A DNA stretch of 64,000 nucleotides from Sphingobacterium humi (GCF_009768885.1 NZ_WSQA01000011.1:62001-126000); one strand, 5' to 3'. Counted from the stretch's first letter, positions 46,618-55,749 are shown. Made by a program: numbers and translations. Notes: generated by a model not told the origin, from the sequence alone.

Positions 46618-48066
46618 ATGAAAAAATATTGCATACTCGCCTTCATGGCAACACTATTCCTGGTAGGTTGTAATTCCTACCTGGATGTAAAACCGAAAGG
46701 TTTTACCATTCCTGAATTATTGAATGATTATCAGTTACTGATTAATGATTTAAGCTTGATTCGCGCATCGCCAGCATACCCAGATTATCTTTCTGACCAT
46801 GTGCAGGCCGGTGATCCTGTTGATGTGAACAAGAGCACGAGTTTTGAAAGCTTGCCAACAGTAAAGAAAAGACTCTACATGTTTGAGCATGGTGCTATTT
46901 TCGAAGATGGTCAATACGATCCGTATTGGGAAGCAGCGTATAGTCATATTTTTACCTATAACGTGGTGATTAATAATGTGCTGAACGCCATTGATGGCAA
47001 AGAAAGCGAAAGAAAACGCGTATGGGCGGAAGCGAAAATTGGCCGTGCCTTTGAATACTTAACCTTAGTTAATATTTATGCTAAGCATTATGATCCTGCA
47101 ACAGCTAGCACTGACCTAGGTGTGCCTATGGTGCTTTCTGAAAACATCAATGAACCCTATGAGCGTGTATCGGTTGCTAAGATTTACGAGCTGGTAGAGG
47201 CTGACTTAAACGATGCCTTGCCACACCTGGCAAGTAGTTCTGCCCATAAATTCCAAGCCTTAAAAACCGTTGGATTTGCCTTCCTAAGCCGTATGAACCT
47301 ATATAAGGGAAATTACGCTGCAGCATTGACCAATGCTAAGGAAGCCATTAAACTGAATGAATATTTGGAAGATTATAACCAATACACCACCAAATTGAAA
47401 ACCACCTGGGGCAGGGTACATTTGGTAGGCGATGAAGACGTGCCTTTCCCCGATGTTCGCGAAAATAAGGAAACCATTTGGGGGCGTTTGGGAACAAGTA
47501 CCTACGGGGCGATGAATGCGGAAGTATATGCCTCTGCAAGCCTATTGGATACCTATAAGAAATCATTACCTGCTGGAGCCACAGATATGCGCTTGAAGTT
47601 ATTCTTTTGCGCTGACTCTGCATCCTTTGGTGCGAATGTTGTCCGTTTTCCGGGAAGAACGCTATTTGCTCCTTATGTGGAAATGAATACCGGATTTAAT
47701 ACGCCGGAACTCTACTTGATTATTGCGGAATGTGAAGCCCGCCAAGGATCCGTAGACCAAGCCTTAAGTTGGTTGAATAAACTACGTGATAAACGCATTA
47801 AAAACAATGTGCATGTAGCTGGATTAAGTAAGGAGAAGGCTGTAGAAATGGTGCTTGATGAAAGACGTCGGGAGATTCCTTATACCGCCAGTACACGTTT
47901 AATTGACATGAAGCGTCTCGCTATTTCTAAAGATTTAACAGGCAATGTGACCCATAAGCTTGGCGATCAGAGTTTCTCGATGCCGGTTTCCGATAATCGC
48001 ATGATTCTACCTGTTCCTCCTAAAGTTTTATCCTTAAACCCTAGTATTCCGCAATATGAACGTTAA
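46618..48066 (+). CDS. RagB/SusD family nutrient-uptake lipoprotein
   Basis: 482 residues. Lipobox FLVGC with Cys18, then NSYLDVKPKG, the usual SusD start. The alpha-helical TPR scaffold is visible (WEAAYSHIFTYNVVINNVL, RAFEYLTLVNIYAKHY, ALTNAKEAIKL), and the C-terminus has LYLIIAECEARQGS and DERRREIPYTASTRLIDMKR, diagnostic of SusD. It forms the lid of the SusC transporter on the cell surface and starts 13 bases after susC. Confidence 0.95.
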   Translation: MKKYCILAFMATLFLVGCNSYLDVKPKGFTIPELLNDYQLLINDLSLIRASPAYPDYLSDHVQAGDPVDVNKSTSFESLPTVKKRLYMFEHGAIFEDGQYDPYWEAAYSHIFTYNVVINNVLNAIDGKESERKRVWAEAKIGRAFEYLTLVNIYAKHYDPATASTDLGVPMVLSENINEPYERVSVAKIYELVEADLNDALPHLASSSAHKFQALKTVGFAFLSRMNLYKGNYAAALTNAKEAIKLNEYLEDYNQYTTKLKTTWGRVHLVGDEDVPFPDVRENKETIWGRLGTSTYGAMNAEVYASASLLDTYKKSLPAGATDMRLKLFFCADSASFGANVVRFPGRTLFAPYVEMNTGFNTPELYLIIAECEARQGSVDQALSWLNKLRDKRIKNNVHVAGLSKEKAVEMVLDERRREIPYTASTRLIDMKRLAISKDLTGNVTHKLGDQSFSMPVSDNRMILPVPPKVLSLNPSIPQYER

Positions 48067-48070
48067 TAAC

Positions 48071-49273
48071 ATGATACAACGACTGATTTTAGGTGTTTTA
48101 TTTGTCCTGATCGGTCTTTCAACCTATGCCCAACAGGCGATTGCTTTTCAAAACATCAACTTTGCCGAAGCAAAAGCGAAAGCAAAACAAGAGAATAAAC
48201 TGATCTTTTTGGATGGCTATACCTCCTGGTGTGCGCCATGTAAATGGATGGAAGGAAATGTTTTCAATACTACCGAGGTAGCCAGCTATTACAATGCTAA
48301 TTTCATCAATATCAAGGTGGATTGTGAAGTAGGTGAGGGGATAGATTTAGCGAAACACTATAAAATCAACAGCTTTCCAACCTATTTATTTTTGAACGCC
48401 GATGGGGAATTAATGTACAGAACCCAAAGCCGTATGGAGGCAGATGCGTTTTTAAAAGATGGACAACAAGCTACGAAAAAGGAATTCCAAATTCCTACCA
48501 TCAAAGCAGCGTTCGATCAAGGAAATCGTGACCCGGAGTTCTTGCTCCGTTATATTGCTGTGATGAGCAAAGTCGATGGTGCTTTAGCTCAACCCGCTAG
48601 AGCTGCTCTCGATGAGATGGCAAAGTCTGATACCTTTATGAAATCTCCTGTAGGCTGGAAAGCCATAACCCAACTTACCCAGAATGGAAACGATTGGTAC
48701 GGTTCTTATTTCTTGAAAAACAAACCTTATTTCGCACAAGCTGTACCTCAGGAGGAATATGTGCAGATGGAGCAAAAGCTCCTTCGATATGCCATGTATG
48801 ACTACATTCGGAATAACAACAAAGCCGAGTTTGACAAGGGATTACTGTATTTCAAAAACAGCAAAGATGTGGAGAAGCAGGAGGAAGCTGCCATGTATGA
48901 AGTGGAATGGGCTGGAGTGCATGGTACAGATGCTGAATTTATCAAACTGACGAACAGCCTTAGAAAAGGTCTGTTGAAGGAGAATGATGATCGCTTGAGC
49001 TTTATCGCCAGACGCTTTGCCGGTAAGTATGCCCGTGGTACCGAACCATCAGCGAAGCTAATCGAGCAATGTTATGTACTTGCCAAGCAGGCGGTAACTT
49101 TGAATCCTGATTCCTACTCAAACCAAGGTACCTTAGCCGATATCTGCATTACGCAGAAAAAGAAAGCAGAAGCCATCAAATCCGCCGAGGCTGCCAGAGC
49201 ATTGGCCGAATTTGAAACCTCGAAGATTATAAAATTAGCAGATAAACTCGTTGAACGCGCAAAAAGTATTTAA
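48071..49273 (+). CDS. Secreted thioredoxin-fold protein
   Basis: 400 residues. Signal peptide (about 1-20, IGLSTYAQ), then a DUF255/thioredoxin-like domain with the redox motif SWCAPCKWMEGNVF (about 51) and INSFPTYLFLNADGE, followed by a C-terminal helical, TPR-like part (about 160-400). I start at ATG 48071; the first ATG, 5 codons upstream, overlaps the susD end. It is followed 2 bases later by a TlpA-like gene. Redox partners next to SusCD are common in Sphingobacteriaceae, and point to a protein or peptide substrate, or to maturation of the receptor. Confidence 0.85.
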   Translation: MIQRLILGVLFVLIGLSTYAQQAIAFQNINFAEAKAKAKQENKLIFLDGYTSWCAPCKWMEGNVFNTTEVASYYNANFINIKVDCEVGEGIDLAKHYKINSFPTYLFLNADGELMYRTQSRMEADAFLKDGQQATKKEFQIPTIKAAFDQGNRDPEFLLRYIAVMSKVDGALAQPARAALDEMAKSDTFMKSPVGWKAITQLTQNGNDWYGSYFLKNKPYFAQAVPQEEYVQMEQKLLRYAMYDYIRNNNKAEFDKGLLYFKNSKDVEKQEEAAMYEVEWAGVHGTDAEFIKLTNSLRKGLLKENDDRLSFIARRFAGKYARGTEPSAKLIEQCYVLAKQAVTLNPDSYSNQGTLADICITQKKKAEAIKSAEAARALAEFETSKIIKLADKLVERAKSI

Positions 49274-49275
49274 GC

Positions 49276-50424
49276 ATGAAGTATAAAAATCATATATGGC
49301 TATTGGCACTGTTGTTAGCCTTCGGGTTTCAACAGGCAGGGGCGCAGGAAAGTAAATTCCGCATTAGCATAGAACAAAAACCGCTGAATAAGGCTGGGAA
49401 AATATTTGTTCGTTATTTTATTGATCGGGAATTGGTTATAGATTCCATTGTACTGAAGAATTCGACCGTTTATGAAGGAAGAGCAAAAGGCCCTACTGCA
49501 TTGAATCTTTATTATGCTGCAAATGGAGAGCCTTTCTTCAGCAAGAGCCGCACTAATAGCTTGGAGCGCTTAAATATGTATGTAGATGCCGGCGAAACAA
49601 AAGTAAGTTTTGGAGATACGTTTAAAGACGCAAGCATTAAAGGCTCTGCACTTCAAGATGAGTATGCTACTTTTGAGAAACACATGGAAGCCTATAACCG
49701 CAGTTATGAACAACTAGCGAAAGAACGATCAGCCATGTACAAGCAGGCAGAACCCAATAAGGAGGAAATGCTAAAGTTGACAGCTAAATTTGATGCACTG
49801 CAAAAAGAAATAGATGCAGCGAAAGTTGCATTTATTCAGGCGCATCCACAATCCTATTTTAGTTTGTTGTCCTTAAAGGAAGTTGCGGGCTATAGCATTG
49901 ATGTAGATAAGATAGAACCCCTGTTTCAATCGCTGGATAAGGAGCTACAGCAAAAGCCGGAGGGCCAAGAATTAGCGAAGAACTTAGCGATAGCGAAGCG
50001 TTTGGCGGTAGGTCAAGTAGCACCGGACTTTACGCAACCAGACCTCGAAGGAAAGCCGGTAAAACTAACAGATTTTAAAGGTCAGTATGTTTTGTTGGAC
50101 TTCTGGGCATCCTGGTGTGGCCCATGTCGTGCAGATAATCCGAACCTGGTGAAAGCTTATCAGGCTTACAAGGATAAAAACTTCACGATTATCGGCTTAT
50201 CGCTGGATAACCCAGGCAAACGTAGTGATTGGTTAAAAGCAATTGAAAAGGATGGTTTGCCATGGCATCACCTTAGTGATCTAACAGGATGGAAGAATGA
50301 GGTTGCCGGACTGTATGGCATACAAGCTATTCCGCAAAACTTTTTGATCGACCCGCAAGGAAGAATCGTTGCGAAGAACCTACATGGAGATGCGTTGATG
50401 AATAAATTAAAAGAAATATTATAA
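49276..50424 (+). CDS. TlpA family thiol-disulfide reductase with N-terminal DUF4369
   Basis: 382 residues. A signal peptide (about 1-23, FQQAGAQ), a DUF4369 domain (about 28-130), a helical linker, and a C-terminal AhpC/TSA-type thioredoxin domain (about 240-382) with redox motif FWASWCGPCRADN and IQAIPQNFLIDPQGRIV (cis-proline). It is anchored or free in the periplasm, keeping cysteines reduced. It completes the ECF-FecR-SusC-SusD-thioredoxin-TlpA locus and ends near a bidirectional terminator. Confidence 0.9.
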   Translation: MKYKNHIWLLALLLAFGFQQAGAQESKFRISIEQKPLNKAGKIFVRYFIDRELVIDSIVLKNSTVYEGRAKGPTALNLYYAANGEPFFSKSRTNSLERLNMYVDAGETKVSFGDTFKDASIKGSALQDEYATFEKHMEAYNRSYEQLAKERSAMYKQAEPNKEEMLKLTAKFDALQKEIDAAKVAFIQAHPQSYFSLLSLKEVAGYSIDVDKIEPLFQSLDKELQQKPEGQELAKNLAIAKRLAVGQVAPDFTQPDLEGKPVKLTDFKGQYVLLDFWASWCGPCRADNPNLVKAYQAYKDKNFTIIGLSLDNPGKRSDWLKAIEKDGLPWHHLSDLTGWKNEVAGLYGIQAIPQNFLIDPQGRIVAKNLHGDALMNKLKEIL

Positions 50425-50431
50425 ATAGAAG

Positions 50432-50454
50432 GGGGGCTAATTAGCCTCCTTTTT
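50432..50454 (+). terminator. Terminator between convergent tlpA-like and symporter genes
   Basis: GGGGGCT-AATT-AGCCTCC with a T5 tail on the plus strand. It overlaps the last codons and stop of the symporter gene and may serve both directions. Confidence 0.7.
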
Positions 50455-52155
50455 AGTTAGTTCCTTTGCTGTGGGGTTTCCAGAAGTCTGCTGCAGCAGA
50501 TAGGCAATTGCAATTAGCAATGCACAGCCTATCAGATTTAACCATAGAAAGGCGACTACATTCATTTGCCAAATAACGATTACAATAATTTCCGTAATAA
50601 CAGCCGACCAAAATACGGCTTTACCTGAGATACTTTTTAGGTAAAAGGCTACAAGAAAAACACCTAATATAGTGCCGTAGAATAAGGACCCTAAGATATT
50701 CACGGCTTCCAGCAGATTCCCAAGCTTACTGGCATACAGTGCTATAATTACTGTAAATATCCCCCAGAAGAGGGTTGCCAAACGAGAAGCACGTAAATAA
50801 TGCGCATCATCGCCTTCTTTTTTAACGAAACGCTTATAGATGTCGATAATGGTAGTTGATGATAGGGAATTGATCGCACTGGCGGTGGCTCCCATGGAGG
50901 CCAGGAATATTATCGCGATTAACAACCCAATTAAGCCTTTTGGGAACACATCTTTCACAAAGGACAGGAATATATAGTTGTTGTCATTTGTGTCGGCTGT
51001 GCTGTCGTTTTTCTTGATTAAGGTTATCAACTCTTCACGCAAAGCCTTCTCTTGGTTATTGTATTCGTTTAATTCTTCACGAATACCTTCTATTTTATGC
51101 TCCTCTTTTTGACCTAAGGCACTTGTAAGAGAATTAACTACCTCGGTTTTCTCGGTACTAATTTGCTCATGGCGACGCATGATTTCCTGATAATCCTTGC
51201 TATACGGGCTGTTTTCTATCTTCGCAACTTCCTTTTCATTGAAAAACAAAGGCGGAGTATGATACTGATAATAGGCGAAAACCAATATCCCAATTAAGAG
51301 GATGCAAAACTGCATAGGCACTTTCAAGAGGCCATTCATTAGTAGACCTAGTCTACTTTCCCGAACGGAAGAACCTGTTAGGTATCGACCCACTTGACTT
51401 TGGTCTGTACCGAAATAGGAGAGTTGCAGAAAAAATCCGCCGATTAATCCTGTCCATACGGTATATTGATTGTCTAGGTCTAAGGTGAAGTCTATGGCAT
51501 TTGTTTTTCCCGATTTCCCAGCGATATGTAAAGCTTCGCTAAAGCCTACATGCTCCGGAAGTAGATACACCACCAATACACCGGCTAGAAGCAAGCCGCC
51601 GAAGATGATGGACATCTGTAGCAACTGCGTGTAAGAAACGGCCTTGGTGCCTCCATATACAGTGTAAATCAGCAATAAAGCACCGATAGCAAGGGTTGTT
51701 AAAGTAAGGTCGATGTGTAGAATCGTACTCAGGATAATAGCTGGAGCGAAAATGGTGATACCCGTTGATATCCCCCGCTGGATTAGAAACAGTGCTGCCG
51801 TGAGTATTCTGGTCTTCACGTCGAAGCGTTTTTCCAAAAACTCGTAGGCGGTATATACCTTGAGTTTATGAAAGATAGGCACGAAAGTAACACAGAGTAC
51901 AATCATGGCTAAGGGCAATCCGAAATAAAACTGGACGAAACTCATGCCAGAGCTGTAGGCAAGTCCGGGAGCTGAGAGGAAGGTAATTGCGCTCGCTTGA
52001 GTAGCCATCACCGATAATCCGACGGTGTACCAGGGCAAAGACCGGTCACTGAGGATATAGCCGTCAATATTCTTGACGTTCTTGCTCTTATACAGGCCAT
52101 AACATACGATGGCGAGCAAGGTAAGGATGAGTACTATCCAATCGATACTACTCAT
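50437..52155 (-). CDS. Sodium:solute symporter (SLC5/SSS family)
   Basis: 572 residues and about 13-14 membrane helices. Family marks are the ISDRSLPWYTVGLS-like start (YILSDRSLPWYTVGLSVMAT), GGTKAVSYTQLLQM, FGTDQSQVGRYL and MGATASAINSLSSTTIIDIYKRF. A hydrophilic, coiled-coil-like insertion of about 80 residues (about 308-390, EIMRRHEQISTEKTEVVN and following) sits between membrane helices. The substrate is unknown. Its ATG overlaps the stop of a 39-residue membrane ORF (ATGA), and a further small membrane protein and a PIG-L deacetylase precede it in the operon. Confidence 0.93.
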   Translation of the reverse strand: MSSIDWIVLILTLLAIVCYGLYKSKNVKNIDGYILSDRSLPWYTVGLSVMATQASAITFLSAPGLAYSSGMSFVQFYFGLPLAMIVLCVTFVPIFHKLKVYTAYEFLEKRFDVKTRILTAALFLIQRGISTGITIFAPAIILSTILHIDLTLTTLAIGALLLIYTVYGGTKAVSYTQLLQMSIIFGGLLLAGVLVVYLLPEHVGFSEALHIAGKSGKTNAIDFTLDLDNQYTVWTGLIGGFFLQLSYFGTDQSQVGRYLTGSSVRESRLGLLMNGLLKVPMQFCILLIGILVFAYYQYHTPPLFFNEKEVAKIENSPYSKDYQEIMRRHEQISTEKTEVVNSLTSALGQKEEHKIEGIREELNEYNNQEKALREELITLIKKNDSTADTNDNNYIFLSFVKDVFPKGLIGLLIAIIFLASMGATASAINSLSSTTIIDIYKRFVKKEGDDAHYLRASRLATLFWGIFTVIIALYASKLGNLLEAVNILGSLFYGTILGVFLVAFYLKSISGKAVFWSAVITEIIVIVIWQMNVVAFLWLNLIGCALLIAIAYLLQQTSGNPTAKELTKKEAN

Positions 52156-52271
52156 CCAAAGTATTTAGTAAATATGTACATCAGGACTATACAAACGAAG
52201 AGCCAGAGGACAATAATCCAATAGAATTGTCTCCAACTTCTTACGAATGGTGGTAGTCCATTATCTGTCAT
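52152..52271 (-). CDS. 39-residue single-pass membrane protein (symporter accessory candidate)
   Basis: Short ORF MTDNGLPPFVRSWRQFYWII... ending YIFTKYFG, with one hydrophobic segment (about 17-35: FYWIIVLWLFVCIVLMYIF). Its ATG lies 11 bases inside the end of the upstream 65-residue gene and its TGA overlaps the symporter ATG, so both junctions are translationally coupled. The layout resembles small accessory subunits preceding SSS transporters. Size makes it easy to overlook. Role inferred from position only. Confidence 0.65.
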   Translation of the reverse strand: MTDNGLPPFVRSWRQFYWIIVLWLFVCIVLMYIFTKYFG

Positions 52272-52458
52272 GCGGTTTAAATGGCAACAATACGGAGATA
52301 AAGATAATAGCGAATACTAAGCCGCCAACAATACCTTGAATTACACCTAAGAAAGTTCCAGTAGCAACCCATGCAGTAAGAGCTGCCAAGATCACACCTA
52401 CTAATAAAATAATACCTTTTGCATTGATACCCTTAGAATTTTCAATTTGATTTTCCAT
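52261..52458 (-). CDS. 65-residue two-helix membrane protein
   Basis: The N-terminus MENQIENSKGIN is hydrophilic, followed by two hydrophobic segments (about 14-33, GIILLVGVILAALTAWVAT, and 40-58, GIVGGLVFAIIFISVLLPF). The C-terminus KPHDR overlaps the small downstream ORF by 11 bases. It lies 11 bases after the PIG-L deacetylase stop. I do not recognise a family; the operon position suggests a role with the symporter. Confidence 0.65.
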   Translation of the reverse strand: MENQIENSKGINAKGIILLVGVILAALTAWVATGTFLGVIQGIVGGLVFAIIFISVLLPFKPHDR

Positions 52459-52469
52459 TATATTTTTAA

Positions 52470-54908
52470 TTATTGTTCTTCGTTAGCCAGCAAATTTACA
52501 AATAATCTATAAGCTCCGGGCACTCCGGCAGGTAATTGTCGGAAAAAGGCCAACGAGGTATAGACAAATTTGCCTTTCCCATATTTTGCAACCAGTAAAG
52601 ATCCTCGATCCTGCTTCTCCTTGCTATCGGCAAAACTTAGCGGCGTGCGGTATTCTTTGGCCATATTCGAAGCAAAGTAAAGCCCGCGTTCCTGAACCCA
52701 TCCCTCAAAATCAGCAGCGGTAATTTTATTCGGATAGTTTAATACCGGATCTTTTGCTGCGGTAAATGTTACTTTGGCATCCTCCTCGGTCACCCGATTA
52801 CGGCTTATTTGAAAAGGATAGGGCCCTAATCTATCAGTCCCCATGCGCGAGTTGACATTGTATTGGACTAATGCAGTACCTCCCTGCTCTACGTAGGCTA
52901 GTACTTGAGGCAACCAGCGGTCGACCGTTTTACTGACATTATAGGCTCTAACTCCAACAATTACAGCGTCATAATTCGCCAGCATCGCCGAATTGATTTG
53001 TTGTTCAGCAAGTTGATCTACCTGAATGCCGATATTTTCTAAAGATGCTGGGATTAAATCGCCAGCCCCTGGAATATAGGCAACGCGTTTGATCGGGTTA
53101 TTCAGCTGTAAGGCTTTCACCGATAAAGAAACCGGTGGAAACCAAGTAATGCTTGGGATGTGTTGGTAATCGAGCTGTCTAACAGCATGTAACGCCTTAT
53201 CATTCAGCTGTGGTATAATACTGCTCGATAGGCTGTTCTTAGGATTACTTATTTCAATATCCTGTGTAATTTCTTCATAAGGACCAAAAGACAAGCTGCT
53301 ATTCGCGGGGCAAATAAGCAATCCATCCGATTGCTTAAAGTTCAGTTTTCCTTGCTGGTTCTTGTTGCTGTTGTTTTTGATGGTCAGCTTGATGGTTTTC
53401 TTTTCGCCTTGCTGAATCAGTAGGTTTTGTTGATTGAGGCTCGCCGTGAAAACAGGGCTGATACTGATGGGTTCATAAATTTCACCATAAACCGGATCTA
53501 CACTCTTGTACTGTAAAGGGCGGTCTATGCTGAATTGCTGCCCATCAATTTCCAAGAGGATGCGGTTTCCAGGCTTTTGACTATTCTCCGGATTTCCAAA
53601 ATCTTTTGCTTCTACTTCAAACTTCCCTAAGCTATGTTCCTTTTCTAGCCAATAAGGCTGCGTCCAGGTATCCGCTTTAACACTGTTCTCAAACTTCGTA
53701 AGCTCGTTAATTGGGAGTAATTTATCAATCGTTTTGCCATCGATAGCCTTTAGCTTGACCTTAATGCCGGGGTTACGGACAATGATTTCTGTCGATACAG
53801 GGATTTGTTCGTCCAACACAAAGTTCGTTTTCGGAGCTAAGGCTTCCGCCCAAATTCCCGAACAGGCCAATATGAGCTCCTCTACCTCGGCTAACTTGTT
53901 GCTTTTGTATACGGATGGGTTTAAAGCCGAGATGAGCCCATATAACTTCACTAAAGAAGCTACAGATTGCTCCGGATGGTTGATTTTAAAGTTATCTTGA
54001 ATAGAGGTTATGGATTGGCTGATGCCTTCGGTAGGTGCTTGTAATCTTTTCCAGGAAGTGTCAATACCATCAAAAAGGCTGGTTTTAGCCTCCGATCCGG
54101 CAACATGCTCAAAATATTCGATCGACTTTCCGCGACCGGCAGCAGCACCAAACCCTTGGCTTTTATGCTGTGAACGGCTTAAAGCCGCTATTTCTCCGTA
54201 GGAATAGCCCACTAAAGGGTTGTAATCGCCGATTTCTATCTTTAGCTGATCCTCTGATGTATTGTTCATCCCGCCAAAGTTAGCAGTGTTCCAAAGCAGG
54301 CGCTTTGCTTGCCAAGGCTTTAAGGTGTTTAGTTGTTCCGGAAAGCGTTTAGGATCAGCAGCAGCTTCAAAAGCCTCACGCGCCAAGATGGCCGAGGCCT
54401 GATGATGACCATGGCCTCCACGGCTATCTGGTGGAAAGCGATTGATGATAACATCGGGTTGCAACTTCCTGATCAGGTATACCGCTTCGCGAAGGGTCTC
54501 TTCTTTTTTCCAAAAGGAAAAGGTTTCTTCAAAGGTTTTAGAGAAACCGAAGTCGTAGGCTGAGGTAAAATACTGTTCTCCTTTATCGATACGGCGCGCG
54601 GCTAGTAGCTCCTGCGTACGAATTAGCCCCAGTTCGATCCCTTGCTCGGTACCCAACAGGTTTTGGCCACCATCTCCACGTGTTAAGGAAAGGTAGGCTG
54701 TTCGGTAGTTTTTCTCATTCGCCAACCAGGCAATTAAGCGGGTGTTTTCATCGTCCGGATGAGCCGCAAAATACAATACCGTCCCTAGGGTGGATAGCTT
54801 ATCTAACTTTGACTTGATTAAGGATGCGGGATAGCTTATTTGGCTAAATGCGGAGAGGCTAACACTTAAAAGTAGAAAAATGAGGATCAGGAATCGTTGA
54901 AACATCAC
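52470..54908 (-). CDS. PIG-L family deacetylase with C-terminal glutamine-amidotransferase-like region
   Basis: 812 residues with a signal peptide (about 1-23). The N-terminal LmbE/PIG-L domain (about 40-280) has the zinc motif AHPDDE (about 49-54) and GHGHHQ (about 166-171). A beta-sandwich middle part (NEW3-like, about 480-590) and a C-terminal Rossmann-type domain (about 620-812; YIPGAGDLIPASLENIGI, DAVIVGVRAYN) follow. Members deacetylate N-acetylglucosaminyl conjugates; the secreted multi-domain form is typical of Bacteroidota and its substrate is not known. It heads the operon with two small membrane proteins and a sodium symporter, suggesting processing followed by uptake. Confidence 0.9.
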   Translation of the reverse strand: MMFQRFLILIFLLLSVSLSAFSQISYPASLIKSKLDKLSTLGTVLYFAAHPDDENTRLIAWLANEKNYRTAYLSLTRGDGGQNLLGTEQGIELGLIRTQELLAARRIDKGEQYFTSAYDFGFSKTFEETFSFWKKEETLREAVYLIRKLQPDVIINRFPPDSRGGHGHHQASAILAREAFEAAADPKRFPEQLNTLKPWQAKRLLWNTANFGGMNNTSEDQLKIEIGDYNPLVGYSYGEIAALSRSQHKSQGFGAAAGRGKSIEYFEHVAGSEAKTSLFDGIDTSWKRLQAPTEGISQSITSIQDNFKINHPEQSVASLVKLYGLISALNPSVYKSNKLAEVEELILACSGIWAEALAPKTNFVLDEQIPVSTEIIVRNPGIKVKLKAIDGKTIDKLLPINELTKFENSVKADTWTQPYWLEKEHSLGKFEVEAKDFGNPENSQKPGNRILLEIDGQQFSIDRPLQYKSVDPVYGEIYEPISISPVFTASLNQQNLLIQQGEKKTIKLTIKNNSNKNQQGKLNFKQSDGLLICPANSSLSFGPYEEITQDIEISNPKNSLSSSIIPQLNDKALHAVRQLDYQHIPSITWFPPVSLSVKALQLNNPIKRVAYIPGAGDLIPASLENIGIQVDQLAEQQINSAMLANYDAVIVGVRAYNVSKTVDRWLPQVLAYVEQGGTALVQYNVNSRMGTDRLGPYPFQISRNRVTEEDAKVTFTAAKDPVLNYPNKITAADFEGWVQERGLYFASNMAKEYRTPLSFADSKEKQDRGSLLVAKYGKGKFVYTSLAFFRQLPAGVPGAYRLFVNLLANEEQ

Positions 54909-54936
54909 TAAAAATAACGAAGTTTCTCCTAAAAAT

Positions 54937-54967
54937 AAAAGGAATCAAAATATTTTTGATTCCTTTT
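54937..54967 (-). terminator. Terminator-like hairpin upstream of the PIG-L gene
   Basis: Perfect 14-bp arms (AAAAGGAATCAAAA and its complement) around a 3-base loop, with a T-rich continuation on the minus strand. It could end transcripts of the thioredoxin-DUF6952-like operon coming from the right. Confidence 0.7.
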
Positions 54968-55110
54968 ACCAACAATTAAAAATCTTTGACTTCAAACCTG
55001 GTTTTCAATCCTTTGGTTCGTTTCGGCAGGATGATATGCTTTGGGTCTAACCTTTAACGATTATAAAAGTACTATAAATAAGATGGAATTTTGCAGGGCT
55101 TCTAAAAAAA

Positions 55111-55155
55111 CTTTTCCACAAAAACCAAGTTATACACAAGGTTTCTGTGGAAAAG
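55111..55155. repeat. Inverted repeat with DnaA-box-like arms
   Basis: CTTTTCCACAAAAACC (55111-55126) and GGTTTCTGTGGAAAAG (55140-55155) pair over 16 positions with one mismatch. The loop carries TTATACACA (55130-55138), 8 of 9 to the DnaA box TTATCCACA, while the arms contain TTTTCCACA and its complement. It may be a terminator hairpin, a DnaA-binding site, or both. Confidence 0.55.
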
Positions 55156-55196
55156 AATAATTGATATTAAGGAGTAGATCTTTGATCCACTTGAGT

Positions 55197-55454
55197 TTAC
55201 TTATCGATAGAGCCTAATACTCGCTTCATAAAGCTGTTTAAGGCTTCTTTTTGTGGCATGCCCTCCTGAACTAATTTGTTGACTTCCACCGCACCATACA
55301 TGTTGGAGATCAATTCGCCAATCACGTCCAGTTCTTCATCTTTTAAAGAAGAAACTTCGGTTAATGCCTCTAATGTTTCAATGGTTTCTAAAACAAAATC
55401 AACATCATTGGCTGCAATAAATTCCGTGAGGTGCTTAATTACTGGTAACTTCAT
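55197..55454 (-). CDS. DUF6952-like small protein
   Basis: 85 residues, acidic and helical: start MKLPVIKHLTEFIAANDVDF, then ETIETLEALTE and a C-terminal GMPQKEALNSFMKRVLG. It matches a short Bacteroidota family of unknown function found beside thioredoxin and peroxiredoxin. It overlaps the thioredoxin gene end by 20 bases, so the pair is translationally coupled. No cysteine or metal site is visible. Confidence 0.8.
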   Translation of the reverse strand: MKLPVIKHLTEFIAANDVDFVLETIETLEALTEVSSLKDEELDVIGELISNMYGAVEVNKLVQEGMPQKEALNSFMKRVLGSIDK

Positions 55455-55749
55455 TTAATAAATCTGTTAATCCTTCAATTTTATTTGTTTGAACCTGGTT
55501 CACCAATTTGCCGTTTTTAAAAGCAGCAAAAGTTGGCAGGTTATTTACATTCGCTAATTTTCTTGATTCAGGGAATTTCTCCGCATCTACGATGATAAAT
55601 GTAACTTGCTCGTTTTCACCGGATAATTTCTTGAACTTAGGCTTCATAATGCGGCAGTTACCACACCAAGAAGCAGCATATTGTACCATCACAGTTTCGT
55701 TGTTGTCGATGATGGATTGTAAGTTGTCTTCTGATAATTCTTGTAACAT
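55435..55749 (-). CDS. Thioredoxin family protein
   Basis: 104 residues, single thioredoxin domain without signal peptide. The redox motif is WCGNC (Cys29, Cys32) in AASWCGNCRIMK; VNNLPTFAAFKNGK carries the cis-proline. The CGNC motif is not the standard CGPC, so its redox potential may differ. The peroxiredoxin gene lies 69 bases upstream, separated by a terminator; this protein may reduce that peroxiredoxin. Confidence 0.93.
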   Translation of the reverse strand: MLQELSEDNLQSIIDNNETVMVQYAASWCGNCRIMKPKFKKLSGENEQVTFIIVDAEKFPESRKLANVNNLPTFAAFKNGKLVNQVQTNKIEGLTDLLNEVTSN

